Counted from the stretch's first letter, positions 1 to 8,149 are shown. The stretch is 64,000 nt of DNA from Sphingobium terrigena (GCF_003591655.1 NZ_QVRA01000002.1:1-64000), one strand, 5' to 3'. The notes: generated by a model from the letters alone, not told the origin. Translations and numbers: made by a program.

Positions 1-945
1 AAGCAGGTCGCGCGTCGTTTCCAGATAATTGGCGATCGCGGTAAGCGGCTGGTTCAACTCATGGGCCAGCGTCGACGCCATCGTGCCCATCGCGCTGAGG
101 CGCGAGACGTGAATCAATTCGGCCTGCAGCTCCTTGAGCTGCAGTTCGTTGCGGTCGCTTTCTGTCAGGTCGCGAATGAAGCCCGTGAAGACACGATACC
201 CACGGTGACCGGCCTCTCCGATCGAGAGTTCCATCGGAAAGGTGGTACCGTCCCTCCGTTGGCCAACGACGATCCTGCCAATACCGATGATCCGCCGTTC
301 GCCGGTGGACAGATATCGGCCGATATAGGAATCGTGCCGTTCCCGGTCAGGTGACGGCATCAGGCTGCTCACATTGGCGCCGAGTACGTCCGCTTCCGAA
401 TATCCGAACAAGCGCTCGGCCGCGGCACTGAACGAGGTTATCAGCCCGCGCTCATCGATAATGACCATGGCATCGGGCACGGTGTCCAGGATCGACTGGA
501 GATGCTGCTCGCGCGCAACGATCGCTTCCTTGGTCGCGGCTTCATCGGTGGTGTCGCGCAGGATCTTGCCATAGCCGCTCAGCTGGCCGGTTTCATCCCG
601 GAGCGCCGTCGTCGTCAGATGTGCGAGAAACTCTGACCCGTTTTTCCGGACGCGCCACGACTCCTGCTCGACCCTGCCAAGCTGCTCGACCTGCGCGAGG
701 TGCCTGTCCGCAACGCCCGCCGCGACATCTTCCGCGCAATACAGGAACGAATGGTGTTTTCCGATCGCGTCTGAGCTGGCCCATCCCGTAATGTCTTCAC
801 AGCCCTTGTTCCAGACTGTTACGAGGCCCCCAAGGTCAAGCGCATAAACGGCGTAATTTGGTGCGCTCTCCACAACCTGGAGGATCGTGCCCGAAGCAGC
901 ATCATGCCGATTTGCCTTGTCGCCCTCAATCATGCCCCCGTCCAT
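1..945 (-). CDS. FixL-like PAS sensor histidine kinase (3' part beyond window)
   Basis: The minus-strand frame stays open to the left edge, so the catalytic ATPase domain is outside the window. About 315 residues are visible: a first PAS domain (about 30-140), a second PAS domain (about 150-265) and the start of the HisKA domain with the H-box LAHELNQP (His295). The second PAS has the FixL haem signature: HDSYIGRY with His204 and GIGR with Arg224. These match, with a constant offset of 4, the haem-ligand His200 and distal Arg220 that I recall for Bradyrhizobium FixL, so oxygen or gas sensing is likely. No N-terminal membrane segment is visible. Start choice is uncertain: ATG 945, ATG 933 or GTG 966 are all possible and a GAGGAG directly precedes 945. 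An ECF-like promoter lies upstream at 1109-1136. A FixJ-type partner, if present, would be to the left. Confidence 0.85.
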   Translation of the reverse strand, partial: MDGGMIEGDKANRHDAASGTILQVVESAPNYAVYALDLGGLVTVWNKGCEDITGWASSDAIGKHHSFLYCAEDVAAGVADRHLAQVEQLGRVEQESWRVRKNGSEFLAHLTTTALRDETGQLSGYGKILRDTTDEAATKEAIVAREQHLQSILDTVPDAMVIIDERGLITSFSAAAERLFGYSEADVLGANVSSLMPSPDRERHDSYIGRYLSTGERRIIGIGRIVVGQRRDGTTFPMELSIGEAGHRGYRVFTGFIRDLTESDRNELQLKELQAELIHVSRLSAMGTMASTLAHELNQPLTAIANYLETTRDLL

Positions 946-1108
946 CTCCTCGTCATCCACAGTCACACAAGGTTGGAATGGATTTGCGGACAGGCGCCCA
1001 CAGCCGTCGGAGGCAGGGTTTCTGCCATCGTTCCCACCATGCACCCGGCGAGCGAAAATCGGCGTTGGCTTTCGAAACGAGACATCAAGCGTGGCTCCCC
1101 ATAACCCT

Positions 1109-1136
1109 ATACGCAGGAGCAACGGTTACCCCTCAC
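1109..1136 (-). promoter_or_regulatory. ECF-type promoter P1 (GAGGGGT-N13-GCGTAT)
   Basis: Read on the minus strand, GAGGGGT is followed after exactly 13 bases by GCGTAT. The same two blocks with the same spacing occur at five other places in the window, each upstream of a gene. Here the element points toward the FixL-like kinase, about 160 bases before its start. Assignment to the ECF sigma factor at 34087-34659 is inference. Confidence 0.7.
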
Positions 1137-1189
1137 GCTCCGTTTCCAGTCCTTCGATGGACCGGACATCGTCCGGATGGCCGTTGTGG

Positions 1190-1214
1190 ACCTTGGACCA
1201 TAGTCCAGGGTCAA
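1190..1214 (-). promoter_or_regulatory. Candidate CueR/HmrR-type operator
   Basis: On the minus strand a TTGACC box runs into an imperfect dyad, ACCCTGGAC-N4-GTCCAAGGT (8 of 9 positions symmetric), which is the layout of a MerR-family activated promoter with a long spacer. The expected -10 region (CCACAA) is poor, which lowers confidence. It would read toward the FixL-like kinase, in tandem with the ECF-type element downstream of it. Confidence 0.4.
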
Positions 1215-1377
1215 GCGGTATCGACGAGCCGGGCGCGTTCATGATGACACGCGGATAGCGTTGAATGCGGGTGGGAGGGCCGGTCGCTGTCGATCGAGGG
1301 GCAAGAAAACGTGGCGTTGGCTGCCGCGATGAGCTGCACCCGCTGTTCGCTGGTCTTCTGCGAGTTTCCGGACGGGA

Positions 1378-2862
1378 TCAGGCGACCGTGAATTGCCCCA
1401 TCATGCCTTCATCCTCATGTTCCAGGATATGGCAGTGATACATAAAAGGTGCTTTCGTCGCCGGCTTGTCGAACCGGACCAACAGTTCCACTGCCTCCTT
1501 CACGACGATCGTATCGCGAGGCCCCTGATCGAGAAGGTCCGGGTCATCGCCATCGCGGCGTAGCACATCGAAATGCACGCCATGGATATGGAAGGGATGT
1601 GGCATCTTCCGCCCGGAGACTTTCCATATCTCGACGTCCCCGAGGCGGACTTCCTCATCGATGCGGCCAATGTCGAACGGCCTGTCGTTGATCGTGTATG
1701 CGTCGCCATCGCTACCCATCATCCCCTCCCCTTCCGTCGACATATTGAGCACGAAGCGCCGGCGCGTTACGGCCGCATCGGGATCTGGCACGATGCGTGC
1801 TGCCAGGAGCGTTGGGACAGCGGCTGCGGCCCGCCCGCCCAAGCCTGGGCGCGGCGAGAAGGCCAGCACCGTCTCCGTCGTTGAAGCGTCGTCTTCATCG
1901 TCGTGATGGCCGCCCATCATGCCCATGCCTCCCATCATTCCCATCATCGACGCGTTCGCATCTTGGCCGGTGACCAGGGAGACCGGCTGGCCGTCGGCGA
2001 AGCTGACCAGTATCTCTGCACGCTGACCCGGCGCCACGGTGATGGCCTGCAGTTCAACGGACCTCGCCAGGAGACCGCCCTCGGTGCCGATCCAATGAAA
2101 CGTCCGATCATCGCTGAACGAAAGTTCATAGATGCGGGCGTTCGAACCGTTCACGAGCCGCAGCCGCACCAGACCGTTCGGAACGTCGGCGCGAGGCGTG
2201 GGTGCGCCGTTGACCAGGATGGTGTTGCCGCGGCGGCCCTGCGACGCAATCATCATGCCGGTCGGCATGACCAGACGGCCGTCCTCGAATTGCCGATCCT
2301 GGATCAGTACCGGGAGATCATCCACGCCATAGTCCGATGGCAGGCCAAGCCCCTGCTCTTCCTCGTCCGTCACGACCAGCATGCCCGCCAGCCCGGAATA
2401 GACTTGCTCGCCCGTCAAACCATGCGCGTGCGAATGATAGAAGAGGGTCGCCGCCGGCTGGCGGATCGGTAGCGTAGGACGCCAGGTCGCACCGGGTGCG
2501 ATCAGCTGGTGCGGGCTGCCATCCAGTTCTCCCGGCACCAGCAGCCCGTGCCAGTGAACCGTCGTATCGGCCGACAGGCTGTTGCGGACGGCCATCGTCA
2601 CATCGTCGCCGCGGTGAACCCGCAGCGTCGGGCCGAGATAGCTGCCATTGTATCCAAGAGTGGCGCTTCGCCGTCCCGGGAAGAACGCGGTCTCGCCGTC
2701 CTGTGCTCTCAGGCTGATCATCTGGCCTTGTTGGCGTGCATCGATCAGGCGCGGGATTGGAAGCGTACCGGCGCGCTCGGGCGACCCGAATTTTCGCGTA
2801 CACGCCGCCCCCAAGAGCAGGCCCCCGCTCGCCAGCAACGTCCGCCGGTTCAGCATCGTCAT
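1378..2862 (-). CDS. Periplasmic multicopper oxidase, CueO/SufI-like
   Basis: A 494-residue multicopper oxidase that probably oxidises Cu(I) in the periplasm. The N-terminus has a twin-arginine signal (NRRTLL) followed by LLLGAAC, which could also act as a lipobox. All four copper-binding motifs are visible: VHWHG and FYHSHAHG in the N-terminal cupredoxin, HPFHIHG and YHCHILEHEDEGMM at the C-terminus with a Met axial ligand. A Met/Gly/His stretch (about residues 305-325, MMGMMGG then HHDDEDD) resembles the methionine-rich copper segment of CueO. The start ATG at 2862 has GAGG eight bases upstream. It lies 47 bp behind the CueR-type regulator and is probably co-transcribed with it. It belongs to a different MCO branch from the longer CopA oxidase at 32063. 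Confidence 0.9.
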   Translation of the reverse strand: MTMLNRRTLLASGGLLLGAACTRKFGSPERAGTLPIPRLIDARQQGQMISLRAQDGETAFFPGRRSATLGYNGSYLGPTLRVHRGDDVTMAVRNSLSADTTVHWHGLLVPGELDGSPHQLIAPGATWRPTLPIRQPAATLFYHSHAHGLTGEQVYSGLAGMLVVTDEEEQGLGLPSDYGVDDLPVLIQDRQFEDGRLVMPTGMMIASQGRRGNTILVNGAPTPRADVPNGLVRLRLVNGSNARIYELSFSDDRTFHWIGTEGGLLARSVELQAITVAPGQRAEILVSFADGQPVSLVTGQDANASMMGMMGGMGMMGGHHDDEDDASTTETVLAFSPRPGLGGRAAAAVPTLLAARIVPDPDAAVTRRRFVLNMSTEGEGMMGSDGDAYTINDRPFDIGRIDEEVRLGDVEIWKVSGRKMPHPFHIHGVHFDVLRRDGDDPDLLDQGPRDTIVVKEAVELLVRFDKPATKAPFMYHCHILEHEDEGMMGQFTVA

Positions 2863-2909
2863 GACTACCTCGTGAATGGCGCGCGGCGCCTGTATTGCGG
2901 GATGCGCAT

Positions 2910-3287
2910 TCAGCGCGCCGCCAGTTGATCGATGATCGGACAGACTGGCCGGTCGTCACCGCGGCATTGACCCGCGAGATCGAGCATCGCCTCAAGCTTG
3001 CGCGCCTTGTCCCCCAGCTGTTCGGCCCGTGCGAGCGCGAGCGACTTGACCTCGGCGCTGGAGCGCTCACGATCGCCCCAAAGTAAGAGCAGATCTCCGA
3101 TCTTCTCCATAGGAAAGCCCCGATCGCGGGCGTTCGCGATGAAGCGGAGCCGGTAGACGTCGGCATCCGAATAGTCGCGATACCCGCTATCGCCCCGAGG
3201 TGCCGGCAGTACCAAGCCGATCTTCTCGTAGTGCTGGATCATGCGCCGCGAGACGTCGCTCGCTTTGGAGGCGTGGCCGAAGTTCAC
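2910..3287 (-). CDS. cueR: MerR-family copper regulator, CueR-like
   Basis: A 125-residue MerR-family activator. The N-terminal winged helix begins VNFGHASKASDVS and contains RMIQHYEKIGL; a dimerisation helix follows; the C-terminal loop has C-R-G-D-D-R-P-V-C, the C-X7-C spacing that binds Cu(I) in CueR. I choose GTG 3287 as start because GGAGGAG lies just upstream and homologues begin at this point; the frame is open to an ATG at 3362 but that extra part is the scar of another gene. The regulator GTG overlaps the last codon and stop of a copper ATPase remnant in another frame, exactly as the intact pair at 42987 does. It probably controls the promoter at 3411-3433 and the oxidase downstream. 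Confidence 0.9.
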   Translation of the reverse strand: MNFGHASKASDVSRRMIQHYEKIGLVLPAPRGDSGYRDYSDADVYRLRFIANARDRGFPMEKIGDLLLLWGDRERSSAEVKSLALARAEQLGDKARKLEAMLDLAGQCRGDDRPVCPIIDQLAAR

Positions 3288-3378
3288 AGGCTCCTCCGAT
3301 TGAGCCGCAATGCGTTGGTCACGACGCTGACGGAGGAGAGCGATGATGTTCTTGCGTATCATGCTCTGCAGTCTTCAT
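3285..3378 (-). pseudogene. Internally deleted copper P-type ATPase scar
   Basis: Just before the CueR-like gene, one frame reads [18 protein letters not shown] and stop. This is nearly identical to the last residues of the intact copper ATPase at 40621-42990. Upstream, ATG 3378 with a good AGGAGG starts MKTAEHDTQEHH, a plausible His-rich ATPase N-terminus, but it runs into the C-terminal piece in the wrong frame and stops at 3319. Promoter, start and last codons therefore survive while more than 2 kb of the body is missing. The remaining leader still places the regulator and multicopper oxidase behind a CueR-type promoter. Confidence 0.75.
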
Positions 3379-3410
3379 CGGAAGCCTCCTGGCATGCCAG
3401 CGCATGTGGG

Positions 3411-3433
3411 GTTTGACACTGTGTTAACGTCAA
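3411..3433 (-). promoter_or_regulatory. CueR-type operator/promoter of the ATPase scar and regulator
   Basis: On the minus strand a TTGACG box is followed by a dyad centred on ACA-CAG-TGT and then ACCCCACAT. It matches the promoter of the intact copper ATPase (40564-40589) at TTGAC, ACACA, TGTCA and ACCCCA with the same spacing, which supports common ancestry. It lies about 33 bases upstream of the scar ATG and should drive the CueR-like gene and the oxidase. Confidence 0.65.
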
Positions 3434-3470
3434 CGATGTTTGACCGCCTTCCGGTTTATTACTTACGCCA

Positions 3471-3615
3471 CCGCCCGCGCGAGGGGCCGCTAAAGGGCCG
3501 TAAGTTCGCCCTCTCCAAGGCGCAGGTTCGTCTCGCCCAGGTAGCCATGGCCCAACGCGATACTTCCATTTTGGACCTGTGTAAGGAGCTCGGGATCGAG
3601 CGCGCCACGGGGACC
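3471..3615 (+). pseudogene. Tn3-family resolvase C-terminal remnant
   Basis: The plus-strand frame reads GRKFALSKAQVRLAQ followed by RDTSILDLCKELGIERAT. This matches the linker and helix-turn-helix of Tn3-family serine resolvases (typically GRKFALTKAQVR... and DLCRELGI.RATLYRYV). The catalytic N-terminal domain with its Ser is absent, and after RAT the sequence diverges where LYRYV is expected, so only about 45 codons survive. It marks an old transposon end or recombination point between the copper genes and the czc/cad operon. Confidence 0.65.
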
Positions 3616-3950
3616 GGTGAGAGGATGGTCGAAAACGTAGCTAAGCTCGCACTGTGCCGATTAACTCGTTGAACATCGATACAGCCAGCCACCATGCCGT
3701 ACGCGACATGTAAGGCCGACGGGCATCGCATCGTCCCAAGCCTGCCCCTGCCGTTTCGGCCGGTAATTCCGAGGCGGGTGCCAGCGCCACGACGGGAAGC
3801 CGTTAGGTGGCACAATCACATGCGATCCAGGACGACCGCGCTCCTTTAGACAGAGACGTACAGTATTTGTCCACGCCCGCGCGGGTGACATTGATTGATG
3901 TCGTGAAACCCAAGTTGATCGAGAGGCGAGATCGAACACGACCGGCCACT
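3616..3950. other. Unassigned gap beside the P1B-4 ATPase
   Basis: About 330 bp between the resolvase remnant and the ATPase stop. Reading frames are open on the minus strand (3661-3954) but no family motif, signal sequence or ribosome-binding site is apparent. It may be further transposon debris. I see no clear terminator for the long minus-strand operon that ends at 3951. Confidence 0.3.
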
Positions 3951-6458
3951 TCATGCTGTCCCGGTCCGATCCTTAAAAGCAAGAAGGCGAAGGGCATTGA
4001 ACACGACCAGCAGCGTTGAGCCTTCGTGCATCGCCACCGCCGGGCCGATGCCCAGGCCGAGGATCGTCGCGGGCACGAGGAACGCGACGACGCCGAGGCT
4101 GACGAACACATTTTGCCGGATGATGCCACGGGTGTGGCGGCTCAGGCCCACCGCAAACGGCAGATGCGCGAGATCGTCGGCCATCAGCGCGACGTCGGCC
4201 GTCTCCAGCGCCACATCCGAGCCTGCAGCACCCATTGCGATGCCGACCGTGGCACTCGCCATCGCTGGCGCGTCGTTGACGCCATCGCCGACCATCGCGA
4301 CCTTATCCTCGCCGGCGAGCTTCTTAATCGCCGCGACCTTATCCTCCGGCATCAGGTCGCCCCACGCCTCGTCGAGCCCCACATCCTTAGCGATGGCGTC
4401 GGCGACCTTTTGATGATCGCCTGAAATCATAATCATGCGGGTGATCCCCATGTCCCGCAGACGCTTGAGGGCGATCTTGGCCGCCTCGCGCGGCGTGTCC
4501 ATCAGCCCGATCGCGCCGATGTCCTTATCGCCCTTGCGGACCACCATCGTCGTGCGCCCGCCCTCGCGCAGGGTCGCAATCGCGTCGGTCGCGGCCGCGT
4601 TCAGCATGGGGATGCCCTCCACGCCGAACATCTCGGCCTTGCCGATCCAGACTGTCTCGCCACCGACCGTCGCGGTAACACCGCGTCCGGTCAGGCTTTT
4701 GAGATCGGTCGCGGTCGGCAGCTCGCGCCCGCCCAGGCGCTTGCGTCCATCTTTGACGATCGCCTGTGCCAGCGGATGATCGCTCAAGGCCTCGACCGCG
4801 ACGGCGAGCGCCAACAGATCCTCTTCGCTCGCGCCGTCGACGGGCACGACGTCGGTGATGCGGGGCCGCCCTTCCGTCAGTGTCCCGGTCTTGTCGAACG
4901 CGATCGCCTTGAGCGAGCCCAAGTTTTCCAGCGGCGCGCCGCCCTTCACCAGCACGCCGCCGCGCGCGGCACGCGCGACACCGGACAGGACCGCGCTGGG
5001 GGTGGCGATCGCCAGCGCGCACGGGCTGGCTGCGACCAGCACTGCCATAGCGCGATAGAAGCTGTCGCGGAATGGTTCGTCCACCACGACCCAGGCGAAC
5101 AGCAGGATGAATGAGAGGGCCAGCACCGCCGGCACGAAGACGCGCTCGAACCGATCGGTGAAGCGCTGGGTAGGCGACTTTTGGGTCTCCGCTTCGCTCA
5201 CCATTTTCACGACCTTGGCTAGCGCGCTTTCGTTGGAGCGCCGCGTCACCTCGATCTCGATCGCGGCGCCGCCATTGATTGTGCCGGCGAACACCCGCGA
5301 CGTCGCCTCGACCGCATCGGGCTTCGCACGCGCCGCCTCGACATCGGCGACGGGTTCCTTGTCGACAGGGATGCTCTCGCCGGTAACGGGGGCCTGGTTG
5401 ATCGCGCTCGCCCCCTTAATGACGAAGCCGTCGGCGGGCAGTCGCTCGTTCGGGCGCACGACCACGACGTCGCCGACCACCAGCTCCTCGACCGGGATCT
5501 CCGTCGTCTGCCCGTCGCGGCGCACCGTCGCCTTGTCGGGCGCGAGTTCGGCCAGCGCCTCGATCGCGCGCTTGGCGCGACCCATCGCATAATGCTCGAG
5601 CGCATGGCCGAGGCTGAACAGGAACAGCAACAGCGCGCCTTCCGCCCAGGCGCCGAGCGCTGCGGCGCCGGCGGCCGCGACGAGCATCAGCGTATCGATC
5701 TCGAATTTCTTGAGCTTCAGGTTGTCTATCGCCTCGCGCAGCGTGAAGAAGCCGCCGAACACATAGGCGCCTACATAGAATGCGGTCGGCAACCAGTCGG
5801 GCGCGCCTGCAACCAGCTTCTCGATCGCGAAGCCGATCGCCAGCAGTGCGCCGCACGCCAACGCGAAGATCAGCTCAGTGTTGGGGCCGAGGAAATTGGC
5901 GTGGGCGTGATCGTGTCCATCGCCCGGTCCATGTTTTTCCGCACCTTCAGCATGACCGCCCGGCCCGTGATCGTGCTCAGCATGATCGCCGGCCTGATCG
6001 GAGCCCGTCCGCTTGCCCGGCTTGACCTTGAGCTTGCCCAGTGCCGCGAGGATCGCCGCTTCGTCCACCCGCTCCTTGTCATATTCGACTCGGACGCTGC
6101 CCGAGGCGCTGGCATCGGCCTGCAGCACGCCGGGCACCTGGCACAAGGTTTCGCCCACGGTGCGGGCACGGCGTTCGTGGCTGATCCCCTCGACGTGCCA
6201 TGTCGCATGACCATATCGCCCACTGATCTCGGCGCCTGCAGCCCGCACCATGTCGCGCACGCGTGACAGCGGCAGCGCTTCGCCATCGAAATGGATGCAG
6301 AGCTTTGCCGGCGTATCGCCATCGGCGGCCAAGACGTGCGCGCGCTCGACGCCGGGCTTTGCGCTCAACGTCGAGACGAGGCGTCCGACACAGGCATCGG
6401 CTGCATCAGGAACCTCCGGCAGAAGGACGGGAATATCGAGTTCGAGCTTTTCGGTCAT
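3951..6458 (-). CDS. cadA: P1B-4-type heavy-metal ATPase (Zn/Cd/Co export)
   Basis: An 835-residue inner-membrane P-type ATPase, last gene of the long operon. Residues 1-150 form two ferredoxin-like repeats without CxxC metal sites. A His/Asp-rich linker (about 155-185, with HAEHDHGPGGH and HDHAHAN) precedes the membrane domain. The TM6 signature is SPCALAIATP (about 477), not CPC, and near the C-terminus it has HEGSTLLVVFN (about 809); SPC plus HEG(G/S)T define the P1B-4 group (CzcP/CoaT-like). Catalytic DKTGTLTEG is near 521, with GDGVND later. The true start is ATG 6458, which overlaps the CDF stop by one base (TGATG). Substrate is probably Zn, Cd or Co; annotation as cadA is by operon context, since classical CadA/ZntA has CPC. 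Confidence 0.9.
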   Translation of the reverse strand: MTEKLELDIPVLLPEVPDAADACVGRLVSTLSAKPGVERAHVLAADGDTPAKLCIHFDGEALPLSRVRDMVRAAGAEISGRYGHATWHVEGISHERRARTVGETLCQVPGVLQADASASGSVRVEYDKERVDEAAILAALGKLKVKPGKRTGSDQAGDHAEHDHGPGGHAEGAEKHGPGDGHDHAHANFLGPNTELIFALACGALLAIGFAIEKLVAGAPDWLPTAFYVGAYVFGGFFTLREAIDNLKLKKFEIDTLMLVAAAGAAALGAWAEGALLLFLFSLGHALEHYAMGRAKRAIEALAELAPDKATVRRDGQTTEIPVEELVVGDVVVVRPNERLPADGFVIKGASAINQAPVTGESIPVDKEPVADVEAARAKPDAVEATSRVFAGTINGGAAIEIEVTRRSNESALAKVVKMVSEAETQKSPTQRFTDRFERVFVPAVLALSFILLFAWVVVDEPFRDSFYRAMAVLVAASPCALAIATPSAVLSGVARAARGGVLVKGGAPLENLGSLKAIAFDKTGTLTEGRPRITDVVPVDGASEEDLLALAVAVEALSDHPLAQAIVKDGRKRLGGRELPTATDLKSLTGRGVTATVGGETVWIGKAEMFGVEGIPMLNAAATDAIATLREGGRTTMVVRKGDKDIGAIGLMDTPREAAKIALKRLRDMGITRMIMISGDHQKVADAIAKDVGLDEAWGDLMPEDKVAAIKKLAGEDKVAMVGDGVNDAPAMASATVGIAMGAAGSDVALETADVALMADDLAHLPFAVGLSRHTRGIIRQNVFVSLGVVAFLVPATILGLGIGPAVAMHEGSTLLVVFNALRLLAFKDRTGTA

Positions 6459-7063
6459 CACGCCGTCTCCGCGTTTGTCTTGGTTTCTACCCGCGCATCG
6501 CGCAGGATTTCGATGCCGCCCTTGATCGCGATAAGGGCGGTAGCCAGGCCAACCAGTAGATCGGGCCAATTCGTCCCCAGCCAAAGCACCAACGCCCCAG
6601 CGAGCAGGATACCGCCGTTGGAGATGAAGTCGTTGAAGCTGAAGGTGGTCGCCGCGCGCAAATTAACATCAGGCTGCTTGAGCCGTTGCAGCAATCGCAG
6701 ACAGATATAGTTCACGACGCCGGCGATCGCCGACATCACCATCATTGTCGGCCCAATCGGTTCACTGCCCTGGATATAGCGGCGGCCGACGTCGAGCAGG
6801 ATGCCGCCTGCGAAAATCAGCAGCATTACGCCGGACACGGTTGCAGCCCGTGTCTTCCATGTACGCCCGTGGCTGAGCGCGATCAGGCTGAGCGCATAGA
6901 CCGCGGTGTCGGAGAGGTTATCGACGCCATTGGCGATGAGCGCGCTGGAATCGCCTGTCAGCCCCGTCACGAAGAAACCCGCAGCGATCGCCGCGTTGAG
7001 CAGTAGCACAATCCAGAGCGTACGGCGCTCGGCCGAGTCCTTGCCGTCCGGTTGATCCGTCAT
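6458..7063 (-). CDS. Cation diffusion facilitator family transporter (short form)
   Basis: A 201-residue membrane protein of the CDF family with about six helices. ANGVDNLSDTAVYALSL (about 45-62) is the TM2 metal-site region and FSFNDFISNGG the TM5 region. The usual cytoplasmic C-terminal metal-binding domain is missing, as in the other short CDF at 17251. The start ATG at 7063 overlaps the ZIP stop (ATGA), and its own stop overlaps the ATPase start, so the three transport genes are translationally coupled. Likely role is efflux of Zn or Cd from the cytoplasm. Confidence 0.87.
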   Translation of the reverse strand: MTDQPDGKDSAERRTLWIVLLLNAAIAAGFFVTGLTGDSSALIANGVDNLSDTAVYALSLIALSHGRTWKTRAATVSGVMLLIFAGGILLDVGRRYIQGSEPIGPTMMVMSAIAGVVNYICLRLLQRLKQPDVNLRAATTFSFNDFISNGGILLAGALVLWLGTNWPDLLVGLATALIAIKGGIEILRDARVETKTNAETA

Positions 7064-7743
7064 GCCATAATTTCCTCGATCAGAAGGAGGACTAGGAAGC
7101 CGACGAAGAACATCGCGCTGATGAGCGGTGAGTCCGGCTTCTCGTGCGCCTCGACCAGCAGTTCTTCGGTGACGAGGTAGAGCAGCGCCATCAGGCCGAA
7201 GCTCAGAAAGCCAGTAATCCATATTGGCGTCAGCAACGCCACCGGCTGCGCGATCAGCGCGCCGATCGGCACCAGCACCGCCAGCGCGCAGGTCAGGCCG
7301 ATCGCCTTCACCTTGCGATACCGCCCCGCCAGATCGTTGGTGAGGGTCAGGGCCAGGAACAGCACTTCGAGGGTCAATGCGACGGCCAGCAGCGTGCCCG
7401 CCTTCTCGCCGGCGATGAAGGCGAGGCCGAGGACCAGGCCGTCTATCGCCAGATCGAGCCCGATCGCGGCGAGCAGCGCCACCGGCCCTTCGAAACGGCT
7501 TTCCGCCGCCTTGAGCCCTAGCATCACGGCGACGCCCAGCGCCCCGCCGATCAGCGTCGCGGTCGGGGAACCGCCGTGCATCACCAGCGGCAGGATTTCC
7601 GTCGCAGCAGCCGCGAACACCACGCCGGCGGCGAGATGCTGCATGGCCGCCACCAGCTTCTGGCCGGGGGTTCGCCATCCGGCGATCAGCGCGCCGATCA
7701 TGATCGCGATCATCGGGATCAGAGAGAATTTGAGAGCCGCCAT
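7060..7743 (-). CDS. ZIP-family metal transporter
   Basis: A 227-residue inner-membrane protein of the ZIP (ZupT/GufA-like) family. Conserved pieces are MQHLAAGVVFAAAATEILP (TM2), GLDLAIDGLVLGLAF (TM4) and TLTNDLAGRYR; the C-terminus is hydrophobic. The TM4 site has D-x3-D where many ZIPs carry HN, so it belongs to a divergent branch. Some members in efflux operons may export or buffer zinc rather than import it. It sits between an MliC-like lipoprotein gene (30-bp gap) and the CDF gene (4-bp overlap). Confidence 0.85.
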   Translation of the reverse strand: MAALKFSLIPMIAIMIGALIAGWRTPGQKLVAAMQHLAAGVVFAAAATEILPLVMHGGSPTATLIGGALGVAVMLGLKAAESRFEGPVALLAAIGLDLAIDGLVLGLAFIAGEKAGTLLAVALTLEVLFLALTLTNDLAGRYRKVKAIGLTCALAVLVPIGALIAQPVALLTPIWITGFLSFGLMALLYLVTEELLVEAHEKPDSPLISAMFFVGFLVLLLIEEIMA

Positions 7744-7774
7744 CCTCAGCGCCCCTGTGTGCCGGGTGGGTTGG

Positions 7775-8149
7775 TCACAAGCTCGTATCCTTCCTGCACA
7801 AGACAGGGGGCTTGTCCCCTTCCTCGATCTTGATTTCGTTGCCCGCGAAGGTCGCGCTCATCGTGTCGCCGACATATTGAAGCCCTGCCGCGGGCGCGGT
7901 CAGGACAACCGGCGCAGCGTTCCCGTCGCGGCGCAATTCGAGCGTCATGCCCTCATTTTTGAAGTCGACGAGCAGCGGGCGATCGTCGTCGCACCGATAG
8001 GGGTGGCGACCGGCGATGCCGCTGGCATCGCCGCTATCGCCGGCGTGGATTTCCTGTTCGGTTGGCGGTGCCTTGCGAGGCTGTTCCGAACAGCCAGACG
8101 ACACCAGAAAAAGGCTTATGCCGGCGATTCCAATACGCAATGCCGTCAT
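7775..8149 (-). CDS. MliC-like lipoprotein (C-type lysozyme inhibitor fold)
   Basis: A 124-residue lipoprotein. The N-terminus MTALRIGIAGISLFLVSSGC carries a lipobox (SSGC) at residues 17-20. The rest matches the MliC/PliC domain: YRCDDD, LVDF, MTLELRRDG, LQYVGD and PVLCRK, with two Cys expected to pair. I start at ATG 8149 because GGAGG lies six bases upstream and the signal peptide begins there. It is the first of two such genes in this operon (the other at 9113). A role in the metal operon is unknown; envelope protection under metal stress is a guess. Confidence 0.8.
   Translation of the reverse strand: MTALRIGIAGISLFLVSSGCSEQPRKAPPTEQEIHAGDSGDASGIAGRHPYRCDDDRPLLVDFKNEGMTLELRRDGNAAPVVLTAPAAGLQYVGDTMSATFAGNEIKIEEGDKPPVLCRKDTSL

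Larger units (their letters stand above)
946..1377. other. Intergenic region with two candidate promoters
   Basis: This 430-bp gap separates the multicopper oxidase stop from the kinase start. It holds the ECF-like element (1109-1136) and a MerR-type dyad (1190-1214), both listed separately. A 38-codon minus-strand frame starting at ATG 1241 and ending at a TAA near 1126 is the only small ORF that caught my eye; it has no convincing Shine-Dalgarno sequence and overlaps the dyad, so I do not call it a gene. Confidence 0.5.

Noticed and set aside
1126..1241. 38-codon minus-strand ORF (MNAPGSSIPLDPG...) before the FixL-like gene
   Set aside because: No convincing ribosome-binding site, no family, and it overlaps the MerR-type dyad and the ECF element.
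1285..1310. Plus-strand GAGGGGC as another ECF promoter
   Set aside because: No GCGTA at 13-base spacing and no plus-strand gene follows.
3661..3954. 97-codon minus-strand frame downstream of the P1B-4 ATPase
   Set aside because: No start signal or motif; codon pattern does not look coding.
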